A stretch of DNA of 6,391 nt, taken from JBECKR01 sp040235415 (GTDB taxonomy: Bacteria; Acidobacteriota; Polarisedimenticolia; Polarisedimenticolales; Polarisedimenticolaceae). The stretch is taken from the NCBI GenBank assembly GCA_040235415.1, contig JBECKR010000048.1, positions 1 to 6,391 of the forward strand, read 5' to 3'. Position 1 is the first letter of the stretch; the number at the start of each line of letters is the position of its first letter. Under the pieces are notes generated by a model. It searched no databases. It had not been told where the DNA came from and was given only the letters and a program-made list of their open reading frames with translations. Both the position numbers and the translations under genes were made by a program. This document shows positions 1 to 5,298 of this stretch, piece after piece.

Positions 1-1265
1 GTGCCGCGGCTCCCGCGTCCGCCGCGGGCGGCGTCGCGCCGCGCGTCGACCTCGACGGGATCGACGCCCGGAGCCGCGAGCCGGAGCCGGCGGCCGTCGT
101 CGGAGCGGTCGACGAGACGGACGTCGACCGCGTCGCCGACCTTGAACCTCGAGTCGAGCCTCGTGCCCTGCGGGACGCCGCTCCAAGCGGTCGGCATCAG
201 CCCGACCCGTCCGGGACCGAGCCACACGAACACGCCGAAGCGCTCGATGCGCTGGACGCGGCCGGTCAGCGTCGCCCCCACCTCCGGCTCCGGGGGCGCG
301 GGCGCGTCGGCCTCCCACGGGACGACGGTCAGGCGTCGCTGCTTGCGGTCGATCGCGAGCACGAGCCACGAGCGTTCCACGCCGGGATCGAGCCCGTCGG
401 ACCATCCGGCGGCAGCCGGCGGGAACTCGCGGGCGGGCGCGAGCGCCTCCACCCCGGGCAGCATCTCGACGAAGACGCCGAAATCGGCGAGCCGGAGCAC
501 CCGGCCCGGGTAGGTCCGGCCGGCCTCGAGCCTGCGGGCGGCGCCGTCCCAAGGGTCGGGGACCGCCTGCCGCATGCTCAGCGAGATACGGCGGCCCTCG
601 TCCTGGATCTTGAGGATCCTGACGTGGACCGGCGCGCCGACCTGGACCGCGTCGGAGACGCGCGCGACGCGGGAGTGGGACAACTCCGAGACGTGCACGA
701 GGCCCTGAACGCCGGCGCCGAGGTCGACGAACGCGCCGAAGTCGGCGACGCCGGAGACGTGGCCGAGCATCACCGAGCCTTCGATCAACGTGGCGCGCAC
801 CGCCGCGGCCTCGTCGGCGCGCTCGGCCTCGAGCAGCGCGCGACGCGACACCACGATGTCCTCGCCGCCGCGCCGGAACTGCGTGATCGCGAAGAAGTGC
901 GTCTCCCCGACGTGCGCCTCCGGGTCGTCGACGCGATGCAGGTCGAGCTGGGAGTGCGGGCAGAACGCGCGCGAGCGCCCGATGCGGATCTCGTACCCGC
1001 CCTTGATGACCCCGACGATCCGTCCCTGGACCGGCCGCTTGGAGCGGAACGCGCGGGCGAGCGCGGGATCGCGCGGCCGCCGCGCGGCCGACGGGGCCGC
1101 GGCCTCCGCGCCGGAGGGCGCCTCGCTCTCGCTCACGGCCTCGGCCGCGGGCTCCTCGGAACCGCCGGCGGTAGCCGGTTCGGACTCCCCGTCCACCGGC
1201 GCGGCCGTCTCCGGAACGGCGTCCCGGTCGTCCGGCGACTCCGGGGTTGTGCTGGCATCGCTCAT
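1..1265 (-). CDS. S1 RNA-binding domain protein (ribosomal protein S1-like), C-terminus cut by window edge
   Basis: The minus-strand frame starts with ATG at 1265-1263 and stays open to the left edge, giving 421 residues. A GAGGG ribosome site lies 5 bases upstream. Residues 1-70 are Ala/Glu/Ser/Pro-rich, acidic and probably disordered. Four S1-type OB folds follow at about 76-142, 162-232, 249-316 and 329-398. Domain 2 is the most canonical: VADFGAFVDL, then GLVHVSELS, then GRRISLSMR. Domain 3 (LADFGVFVEM) and domain 4 (IERFGVFVWL) are more divergent. S1 repeats bind single-stranded RNA, so a role in translation initiation or RNA handling is likely. Classical S1 of Gram-negative bacteria has six domains in about 550 residues and no long acidic leader. 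The Arg/Gly/Ala-rich stretch at 408-421 looks like a C-terminal tail, so this may be a four-domain paralogue rather than the essential rpsA. The family is clear; the exact role is not. Confidence 0.9.
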   Translation of the reverse strand, partial: MSDASTTPESPDDRDAVPETAAPVDGESEPATAGGSEEPAAEAVSESEAPSGAEAAAPSAARRPRDPALARAFRSKRPVQGRIVGVIKGGYEIRIGRSRAFCPHSQLDLHRVDDPEAHVGETHFFAITQFRRGGEDIVVSRRALLEAERADEAAAVRATLIEGSVMLGHVSGVADFGAFVDLGAGVQGLVHVSELSHSRVARVSDAVQVGAPVHVRILKIQDEGRRISLSMRQAVPDPWDGAARRLEAGRTYPGRVLRLADFGVFVEMLPGVEALAPAREFPPAAAGWSDGLDPGVERSWLVLAIDRKQRRLTVVPWEADAPAPPEPEVGATLTGRVQRIERFGVFVWLGPGRVGLMPTAWSGVPQGTRLDSRFKVGDAVDVRLVDRSDDGRRLRLAAPGVDPVEVDARRDAARGGRGSRG

Positions 1266-1323
1266 CGGCGCCCTCGCGTCACCGCGTCGAGATCGGTCGT
1301 GACCCGCGTGCCGAACCGTCGCA

Positions 1324-1334
1324 TTGTGCCACAA
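1324..1334. promoter_or_regulatory. Short palindrome in the S1/oxidoreductase divergent region
   Basis: TTGTG-C-CACAA is an 11-base palindrome with one central base, inside the 128-base divergent spacer (1266-1393). A further TTGTG half-site occurs at 1373-1377, just before the oxidoreductase start. It could be an operator, but no matching regulator is encoded nearby that I can link to it. No convincing -35/-10 pair was seen in this spacer on either strand. Confidence 0.2.
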
Positions 1335-1393
1335 CCGCGAGCGGACGGACATCCCCTGCGCCCGCCGCTCCGTTGTGTCATGCTCGGGTCGCG

Positions 1394-2371
1394 ATGCGTG
1401 CCGTGCTCATCCCGCGCCCGGGCGGACCCGAGGTCCTCGAGCTCCGCGAGCTGCCGGAGCCGGTTCCCGGGCCCGACGAGGTCCTCGTTCGCGTGCGCGC
1501 CTCGGCGCTGAACCGAGCCGACCTGCTGCAGCGACGCGGGCGCTATCCCGCGCCGCCCGGAAGCCCGGCGGACGTGCCGGGGCTCGAGTTCGCGGGCGAG
1601 GTCGAGCGCTGCGGCGACCGCGTCGCGGTGCTGCGGCCCGGGGATCGCGTCATGGGGATCGTCGGCGGCGGGGCCCACGCCGAGAAGCTGCGGATCCACG
1701 AGCGCGAGTGCGTCCGCGTGCCCCCGGCGCTGGCTTGGACCGACGCGGCGGCGGTCCCGGAGGCATTCTCGACCGCGTGGGACGCTCTGTTCGTCCGGGC
1801 CGGGCTCTTGGCGGGCGAGGCGGTGCTGGTCCACGCGGCGGGTTCTGGAGTCGGGACCGCGGCCGTCCAGCTCGCCGCGGCGGCGGGGGCTCGGGTCGCC
1901 GGAACGTCGCGGGACGCCGGCAAGCTCCGTCGACTCGCCGCGCTCGGGGTCGAGCACGCGCTGCCGGGGGACGCGGACGACCTCGTGGAGCGCGTGCGAC
2001 TCGCCCTGGGCGGCCACGTCGACGTCGTGCTCGATCTTCTCGGTGCGGGGGCGCTCGCGCTCGATCTGGAAGTCCTCGCGCCGCGCGGGCGCCTGGTCCT
2101 GATCGGGACCATCACCGGGTCGCGTGCCGAGATCGACCTCGGGCGCGTGATGGCCAAGCGCCTGACGGTGGTCGGCACCGTGCTGCGATCCCGCTCCGTC
2201 GAAGAGAAGATCGCGCTCGCCCGCGATCTCGAGCGCACCGTCGTGCCGCTGCTCGCGGCCGGACGCGTCCGACCGGTCGTCGACCGCGTGCTTCCGCTGG
2301 ACCGCATCGCGGAAGCCCACGCCCTCATGGAGCGGAACGAGAACTTCGGGAAGATCGTGCTGACGGTCTAG
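1394..2371 (+). CDS. NAD(P)H quinone oxidoreductase, PIG3 family (zinc-free MDR superfamily)
   Basis: Complete 325-residue protein of the medium-chain dehydrogenase/reductase superfamily. It probably transfers electrons from NAD(P)H to quinones or other electrophilic carbonyl compounds in the cytoplasm. The N-terminal GroES-like domain (about 1-115) has the family signatures GGPEVLELRELP (10-21), ALNRADLLQRRGRYPAPPG (38-56) and PGLEFAGEV (62-70). The Rossmann domain has VLVHAAGSGVGTAAVQLA (144-161). The end, NFGKIVLTV (317-325), is typical of the PIG3 subgroup. The zinc ligands of alcohol dehydrogenases are absent, as expected. The frame stays open upstream to an ATG at 1247, but homology begins at MRAVLIPRPGGPEV, so the ATG at 1394 is chosen; no strong ribosome site precedes it. 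The stop codon interlocks with that of the convergent PAS-LuxR gene in the tetranucleotide CTAG. The physiological substrate cannot be read from sequence. Confidence 0.9.
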   Translation: MRAVLIPRPGGPEVLELRELPEPVPGPDEVLVRVRASALNRADLLQRRGRYPAPPGSPADVPGLEFAGEVERCGDRVAVLRPGDRVMGIVGGGAHAEKLRIHERECVRVPPALAWTDAAAVPEAFSTAWDALFVRAGLLAGEAVLVHAAGSGVGTAAVQLAAAAGARVAGTSRDAGKLRRLAALGVEHALPGDADDLVERVRLALGGHVDVVLDLLGAGALALDLEVLAPRGRLVLIGTITGSRAEIDLGRVMAKRLTVVGTVLRSRSVEEKIALARDLERTVVPLLAAGRVRPVVDRVLPLDRIAEAHALMERNENFGKIVLTV

Positions 2372-3015
2372 AGCAGGCCCTGGCGGCGGGCCAGCGAGAC
2401 CGCCTCGAGACGGCTGTGCGCGCCGAGCTTCCGCAGGATGCCCTGGATGTGGTTGCGGACGGTCGTCACGCTGATCTCGAGCTCGCTCGCCATGCGCTGG
2501 GTCGCCACGCCGCGATCGAGCAGGCCCAGGACCTCCATCTCGCGACCCGTCAGGATCTGCGCCGCCGCCCCCGAGCCTCCCGGGTCCCCGCTCGCGCCGG
2601 CCTCCCGGGCGAGGTCACCGGGTCCCCCGTCGCCGGCGGACTCCGCGGCGGCTCGCCCGCCGACGGGCTGACAAAGATGCAAAATCTGATACCCTTCCAC
2701 GTCCCCCGCATGGAGCACCAGCGTACACAGCCCGGCGCGGACCCGGTTCCCCCCGGCCCGGAGCAGATCGATCTGGAAGTTCCGGATCGGCTCGCCGCGT
2801 CGCGCCATGTTGTGGACGCTGCACGGCCCGTCGCAGAACCGGTTCCCGAAAACGTCGGTACCGCAGACGACCTCGTGGCACGGGAGGCCGAGCACCTCCT
2901 CCGCGGGGTGCCCGAGCAGCTCTTCGGCCCCCCGGTTCCACGCCCGGATGCGCCCCTCCGAGTCCGTCGCGAACGCGGCGCAGGCCGTGCTGGCGATGAG
3001 GTCCTGGGCGTTCAT
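2368..3015 (-). CDS. PAS domain - LuxR-type HTH transcriptional regulator with four-cysteine cluster
   Basis: Complete 215-residue protein, starting at ATG 3015 with AGGAG six bases upstream (plus-strand 3022-3026). Residues 1-117 form a PAS fold: FATDSEGRIRAWNRGAEELLG (15-35) is the usual PAS start and GYQILHLCQP (108-117) its last strand. An insertion between them holds C46, C51, C61 and C65 (C-x4-C-x9-C-x3-C). Other cysteines are C12, C97 and C115. A flexible Gly/Ala-rich linker (about 118-152) leads to a LuxR/GerE HTH, LTGREMEVLGLL (155-166) with TTVRNHIQGILRKLGAHSR (184-202). There is no receiver domain, histidine kinase or membrane segment, so this should be a one-component cytoplasmic regulator sensing through its PAS domain. 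The cysteines could bind metal, an Fe-S cluster or act as thiol switches; that is inference, by analogy with Fe-S PAS sensors such as NreB. It is divergent from the Rrf2 gene. Confidence 0.88.
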   Translation of the reverse strand: MNAQDLIASTACAAFATDSEGRIRAWNRGAEELLGHPAEEVLGLPCHEVVCGTDVFGNRFCDGPCSVHNMARRGEPIRNFQIDLLRAGGNRVRAGLCTLVLHAGDVEGYQILHLCQPVGGRAAAESAGDGGPGDLAREAGASGDPGGSGAAAQILTGREMEVLGLLDRGVATQRMASELEISVTTVRNHIQGILRKLGAHSRLEAVSLARRQGLL

Positions 3016-3030
3016 GCCGATCTCCTGGGC

Positions 3031-3060
3031 GGGGAATGCGCGGAAAAAATCAGGACGTTG
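3031..3060 (+). promoter_or_regulatory. Candidate ECF-sigma promoter upstream of the Rrf2 gene
   Basis: GGGGAAT (3031-3037) is followed 18 bases later by CGTTG (3056-3060). This resembles the promoters of SigR/SigH-type ECF sigma factors (GGAAT, about 18 bases, GTT). The same arrangement lies upstream of the ECF sigma operon in this window. Transcription would start near 3067 and give a leader of about 78 bases before the Rrf2 ATG. The -35 element lies just upstream of the ribosome site of the opposing PAS-LuxR gene. Found by eye; no statistical test was possible. Confidence 0.4.
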
Positions 3061-3072
3061 GACACCTGCGCT

Positions 3073-3080
3073 AGTATAAT
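3073..3080. promoter_or_regulatory. Perfect TATAAT -10 element (plus), overlapping TATACT on the minus strand
   Basis: TATAAT at 3075-3080 matches the housekeeping -10 consensus exactly and stands out in a GC-rich genome. It reads toward the Rrf2 gene, 64 bases before its ATG. The complementary strand reads TATACT (3078-3073), a 5/6 match facing the PAS-LuxR gene. Neither direction has a good -35 at 16-18 bases: AGGACG (plus) and CCGGGC (minus) are poor. The promoter may therefore need an activator. AAATCA occurs on both sides (3047-3052 and 3082-3087), each followed within a few bases by CGTT, and could mark regulator binding. Confidence 0.45.
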
Positions 3081-3144
3081 GAAATCACGTTACGCGCCCG
3101 GTCCCGGAATCTGGAGTATTGCGGGCCGTTAAGGGAGGCGGACG

Positions 3145-3648
3145 ATGGCGCTCCGTTTGACCAATGCAGGGGACTACGCGATCCGCAGCATGATCTTCAT
3201 CGCGTCGCTTCCCGAAGACGCCGTAGTGCTCCGCAGCGAGATCTGCGAGACCCAGAACATCCCCTCGAGCTTCATGGCGAAGATCCTGAGGAGCCTGGTC
3301 CGCGCCCAGCTGCTGCGCTCGACGCGCGGCGTCAACGGCGGGTTCTCGCTCGCGAAGGACGCCTCGGAGATCACGCTCCTCGACATCCTGGAGGCGATCG
3401 AGGGGCCCCTGGCGCTCACGGATTGCGTGCCGAATCCGGAAGACTGCCAGCACTCCGGGAACTGTCCGGCGAACGCGGTATGGGCGCGGGTGCAGAACAG
3501 CATCCGGGAGATCCTGCGCGGATCGACGCTCGAGGATCTGGTGTCGGCGCCGAGGCGGAACAAGCGCGTCGTGTTCGTGCCGAGCCCCGGGGACTCGGAG
3601 GACGAGATCGAGGCCGCGGACACCCAGGCCGCCTCAGATCGCGGCTAG
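3145..3648 (+). CDS. Rrf2/IscR-family transcriptional regulator with three-cysteine Fe-S-type motif
   Basis: Complete 167-residue regulator. The ATG at 3145 follows a good GGGAGG site (3133-3138). The N-terminus MALRLTNAGDYAIRSM, a winged helix-turn-helix to about residue 85 and the wing RGVNGGFSLAK (61-71) are diagnostic of the Rrf2 family. Cysteines C94, C101 and C107 (C-x6-C-x5-C) lie where IscR and NsrR carry their Fe-S ligands (C-x5-C-x5-C in IscR). A further C34 lies in the DNA-binding domain. The protein is therefore likely to sense iron-sulfur status, nitric oxide or redox state through a bound cluster, and to act as a repressor or activator in the cytoplasm. No isc or suf genes are adjacent. 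Residues 140-167 form a polar, acid-rich tail. The last 15 bases overlap the end of the convergent DUF302 gene. The family is firm; the signal and targets are unknown. Confidence 0.92.
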   Translation: MALRLTNAGDYAIRSMIFIASLPEDAVVLRSEICETQNIPSSFMAKILRSLVRAQLLRSTRGVNGGFSLAKDASEITLLDILEAIEGPLALTDCVPNPEDCQHSGNCPANAVWARVQNSIREILRGSTLEDLVSAPRRNKRVVFVPSPGDSEDEIEAADTQAASDRG

Positions 3649-4023
3649 CACCTTCTCGAGCCGCAGCTTGACGTCCGCCGCGACCTCCCGGAGGTCGTCG
3701 TTGCCGGGGATGAGAGCTGCCATGGTGTCGGCGTTGATCGCCTCGACGCGGATTCGTCCGTCCGGCTGCTCGCGCACCACCACGTTGCAGGGCAACAGCA
3801 CACCGATCTCCGGCACGCTCGAGATCGCGCGGTGCGCGAGCGGCGGGTTGCACGCGCCGAGGATCACGAACCTCGGGTAGTCGATCCCGAGCTTCTCCTT
3901 CATGGCGTGCTGGACGTCGATCCGGGTCAGGATGCCGAAGCCCTGCTCGGCGATCGCCCCTTCCGCCCTGGCGACCGCGGCCTCGAACGACAGGTCGACG
4001 GTCTTTCCGATCTCGGGCCTCAT
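3634..4023 (-). CDS. DUF302 family protein
   Basis: Complete 129-residue DUF302 protein (Pfam PF03625 type), a small single-domain family with solved structures but no agreed biochemical role. Family hallmarks are EQGFGILTRIDV (26-37), a MKEKLGIDYPRFVILGACNPPLAHRA-like core (41-66) and EIGVLLPCNVVV (72-83). Cysteines C58 (in ACNPP) and C79 (in LPCNV) lie in these conserved blocks and could be functional thiols or metal ligands. There is no signal peptide or membrane segment. The ATG at 4023 overlaps the stop of the upstream DUF2892 gene as ATGA. Its ribosome site GGAGG (4032-4028) lies inside that gene's last codons, so translation is probably coupled. The reading frame stays open further upstream, but homology starts at this ATG. 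The stop lies within the end of the convergent Rrf2 gene. A link to sulfur or redox metabolism is suggested only by context. Confidence 0.9.
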   Translation of the reverse strand: MRPEIGKTVDLSFEAAVARAEGAIAEQGFGILTRIDVQHAMKEKLGIDYPRFVILGACNPPLAHRAISSVPEIGVLLPCNVVVREQPDGRIRVEAINADTMAALIPGNDDLREVAADVKLRLEKVLAAI

Positions 4024-4244
4024 GCCGCCTCCGACCGCTTCAGCCCGGAGATCTCCGGCACGCCGAGCTTGCGCAGGATCGAGATCATCGGGCACCACCC
4101 GGTGAACGCCGACTGGAACAGGTTCAGGCCCACGAAGGCCGTGAACGCGAGAAACCAAGGGTTGACCCACACACCCAGGGCGACCGAGATCACCACGAAC
4201 GCCCCCGCGATCATCCTCAGGCTGGCTTCGATCCCCATCTTCAT
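4020..4244 (-). CDS. DUF2892 (YgaP-type) small inner-membrane protein
   Basis: Complete 74-residue membrane protein, starting at ATG 4244 with GGAGG six bases upstream. Two hydrophobic helices (about 9-27 and 29-47) are separated by a short turn containing NPW. The second helix is followed by FTGWCPMISILRKLG (47-61), matching the conserved G-x-CP region of DUF2892. That domain is also found at the C-terminus of the membrane rhodanese YgaP. C51 is the conserved cysteine; no rhodanese domain is present here. The protein probably sits in the inner membrane as a helical hairpin, and its role is unknown. It overlaps the DUF302 gene by 4 bases (ATGA). It lies 84 bases downstream of the anti-sigma gene on the same strand, with no evident terminator or promoter between, so all four genes may be one transcript. 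Confidence 0.85.
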   Translation of the reverse strand: MKMGIEASLRMIAGAFVVISVALGVWVNPWFLAFTAFVGLNLFQSAFTGWCPMISILRKLGVPEISGLKRSEAA

Positions 4245-4328
4245 GGTCGTCCTCCACGGGGGCTCGCACGCCCCGGTCCCGTACGAAAAGATGCGGCGCC
4301 TCGCTGCCGGGATACAGGCCGGCGCGGA

Positions 4329-4595
4329 TCAGCCGCGGTCGCCGCGCTCGAGCCGCGACATCGCCTCCAGGACCTCCCGCCGGAGGTCCTCGGGCATCCG
4401 TGCCGGGGCCGACGTCTCGATCCAGCGTACCGTGCGACGCAGCGACTCGAGGAACACGCGGCACGGCGGGCAGTCCGCGAGGTGCGCGTCGACGTGCGCG
4501 CAGACCTCCGCGGGCAGGTCGCCGTCGAGGTAGTCGGACAGCCGGTCCAGAAGCTCGCGGCAGCCCGGTCCGCCGTGATCGTGCGCTCCGCTCAT
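4329..4595 (-). CDS. Zinc-finger (ZAS/zf-HC2) anti-sigma factor, soluble, RsrA-like
   Basis: Complete 88-residue protein, starting at ATG 4595 with GGAGG about 7 bases upstream; its start overlaps the sigma factor stop as ATGA. It has the zf-HC2 pattern: C12 in CRELLDRLSDYLDGDLP, then H38, C42 and C45 in HLADCPPC. In the disulfide-stress anti-sigma factor RsrA the zinc ligands are C11, H37, C41 and C44, so the spacing here is the same with a one-residue shift. An extra C32 resembles RsrA C31. There is no transmembrane helix, unlike many zf-HC2 anti-sigma factors, so it should act in the cytoplasm. The expected role is to bind and inhibit the adjacent ECF sigma factor and release it when the zinc site is oxidised or loses zinc. 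Sigma binding and zinc-site type are well supported; the redox trigger is inferred by analogy. Confidence 0.88.
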   Translation of the reverse strand: MSGAHDHGGPGCRELLDRLSDYLDGDLPAEVCAHVDAHLADCPPCRVFLESLRRTVRWIETSAPARMPEDLRREVLEAMSRLERGDRG

Positions 4596-5215
4596 CCTCG
4601 ACCCTCCCGGGCGGCGTCGCCGCCGGCCCGCCGCTCGAGGGCGCGCCGGACCATGAGCCGGGCCCGGTGCAACCGCATCTTCACCGCGGTCTCGGGTAGG
4701 TCCAGGACCTCCGAGACCTCCCGGGAGGAGAGATGCTCCATGTCGCGCAAAAGCAACACGACCCGGTAGTGCGGGGGGATCTCCTCGATCGCGGCGCGGA
4801 CCTCGGCCCGGATCTCCTCCCGCTCGAGCGACGCGTCCGGCAGCTCGGCGGTGTCGGGGATCTCGGCCTCCGCGTCCGCCGCGTCGCGCGGCGCCAGCTC
4901 GTCGAGCGAGACCTCGCGGTCCGGGGCGTACTTGCCGCGACGGCGCTTCATGAGACAGGCGTTCGCGGCGACCCGGAAGATCCAGGACTTCAGGGCCTCG
5001 GGGTGCTTCAGGGTCCGGAGCTTGCGGAACGCCTGCAGCAGCGTGTCCTGGAGGACGTCCTTGGCGTCCTCGCGCTCGCCGCACATCCGGATCCCGAACC
5101 CGTACACGCTGTCGCCGTATGCCCGGACGAGATCCTCGAACGCGCCGGGGTCGCCGGAGCGGATCTTGTCGAGCAGGGTCCGGTTGTCGACGGGGGCCTC
5201 CATGGCGCGGTGCAT
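4592..5215 (-). CDS. RNA polymerase ECF-family sigma factor
   Basis: ECF sigma-70 factor of about 207 residues. Region 2 (about 23-93) includes FEDLVRAYGDSVYGFGIRM and the -10-binding stretch DAKDVLQDTLLQAFRKL (50-66) and SWIFRVAANACLMKRRR (77-93). An acidic linker (about 94-134) follows. Region 4 (about 135-192) has IPPHYRVVLLLRDMEHLS and an HTH, EVSEVLDLPETAVKMRLHRAR (166-186). It directs RNA polymerase to stress-regulon promoters. The start is uncertain. ATG 5215 is chosen because a weak GGCGG lies 7 bases upstream. ATG 5203 (203 residues, beginning MEAPVDN) is nearly as likely. A GTG at 5275 is in frame, but it would place the coding region over the candidate promoter. The stop overlaps the start of the anti-sigma gene (ATGA), the usual arrangement for a sigma/anti-sigma pair made in matched amounts. 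Confidence 0.92.
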   Translation of the reverse strand: MHRAMEAPVDNRTLLDKIRSGDPGAFEDLVRAYGDSVYGFGIRMCGEREDAKDVLQDTLLQAFRKLRTLKHPEALKSWIFRVAANACLMKRRRGKYAPDREVSLDELAPRDAADAEAEIPDTAELPDASLEREEIRAEVRAAIEEIPPHYRVVLLLRDMEHLSSREVSEVLDLPETAVKMRLHRARLMVRRALERRAGGDAAREGRG

Positions 5216-5254
5216 CGTAGCACCGCCCGTTGGCGCGATCCTGGGGATGTGTTC

Positions 5255-5283
5255 CAATGGAGCCTTCCGATCCACGATTCCCC
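5255..5283 (-). promoter_or_regulatory. Candidate autoregulatory ECF promoter of the sigma operon
   Basis: Reading the minus strand, GGGGAAT (5283-5277) is followed 17 bases later by CATTG (5259-5255) and then GAACAC. The Rrf2 upstream region shows GGGGAAT, 18 bases, CGTTG and then GACAC, a closely similar arrangement. SigR-type sigma factors prefer GGAAT, about 18 bases, GTT, and usually transcribe their own operon. Transcription would start near 5248, about 33 bases before the ATG at 5215. The -35 half lies within a 10-base palindrome (5279-5288) that also overlaps the ribosome site of the divergent aldehyde dehydrogenase gene. Found by eye. Confidence 0.35.
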
Positions 5284-5298
5284 GGGGAGAGCCGATCC

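Noticed and set aside
1247..1393. Upstream extension of the quinone oxidoreductase to an ATG at 1247
   Set aside because: The extra 49 residues have no similarity to the family, would run into the S1 gene start, and the family N-terminus matches from 1394.
624..1511. A 295-codon plus-strand frame opposite the S1 gene
   Set aside because: The opposite strand encodes unmistakable S1 domains; this product has no domain signature and is a shadow.
3058..3080. TTGGAC (3058-3063) as the -35 partner of TATAAT (3075-3080)
   Set aside because: The spacer is only 11 bases, far shorter than the 16-18 needed. TTGGAC fits better as part of the ECF-like -10 block.
3106..3130. A second GGAAT, 17 bases, GTT pattern before the Rrf2 gene
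   Set aside because: Transcription would begin within or next to the ribosome site (3133-3138), leaving almost no leader. It probably reflects the chance rate of such short patterns.
1324..3132. A 602-codon plus-strand frame crossing the oxidoreductase and PAS-LuxR genes
   Set aside because: It is out of frame with two well-supported genes, and its product is Arg/Pro/Gly low-complexity sequence.
4259..4274. GGGGC-TCGCAC-GCCCC hairpin just upstream of the DUF2892 gene
   Set aside because: It has a five-pair stem, and no T-run follows on either strand, so it is not an intrinsic terminator. Short GC stems are common in this composition.
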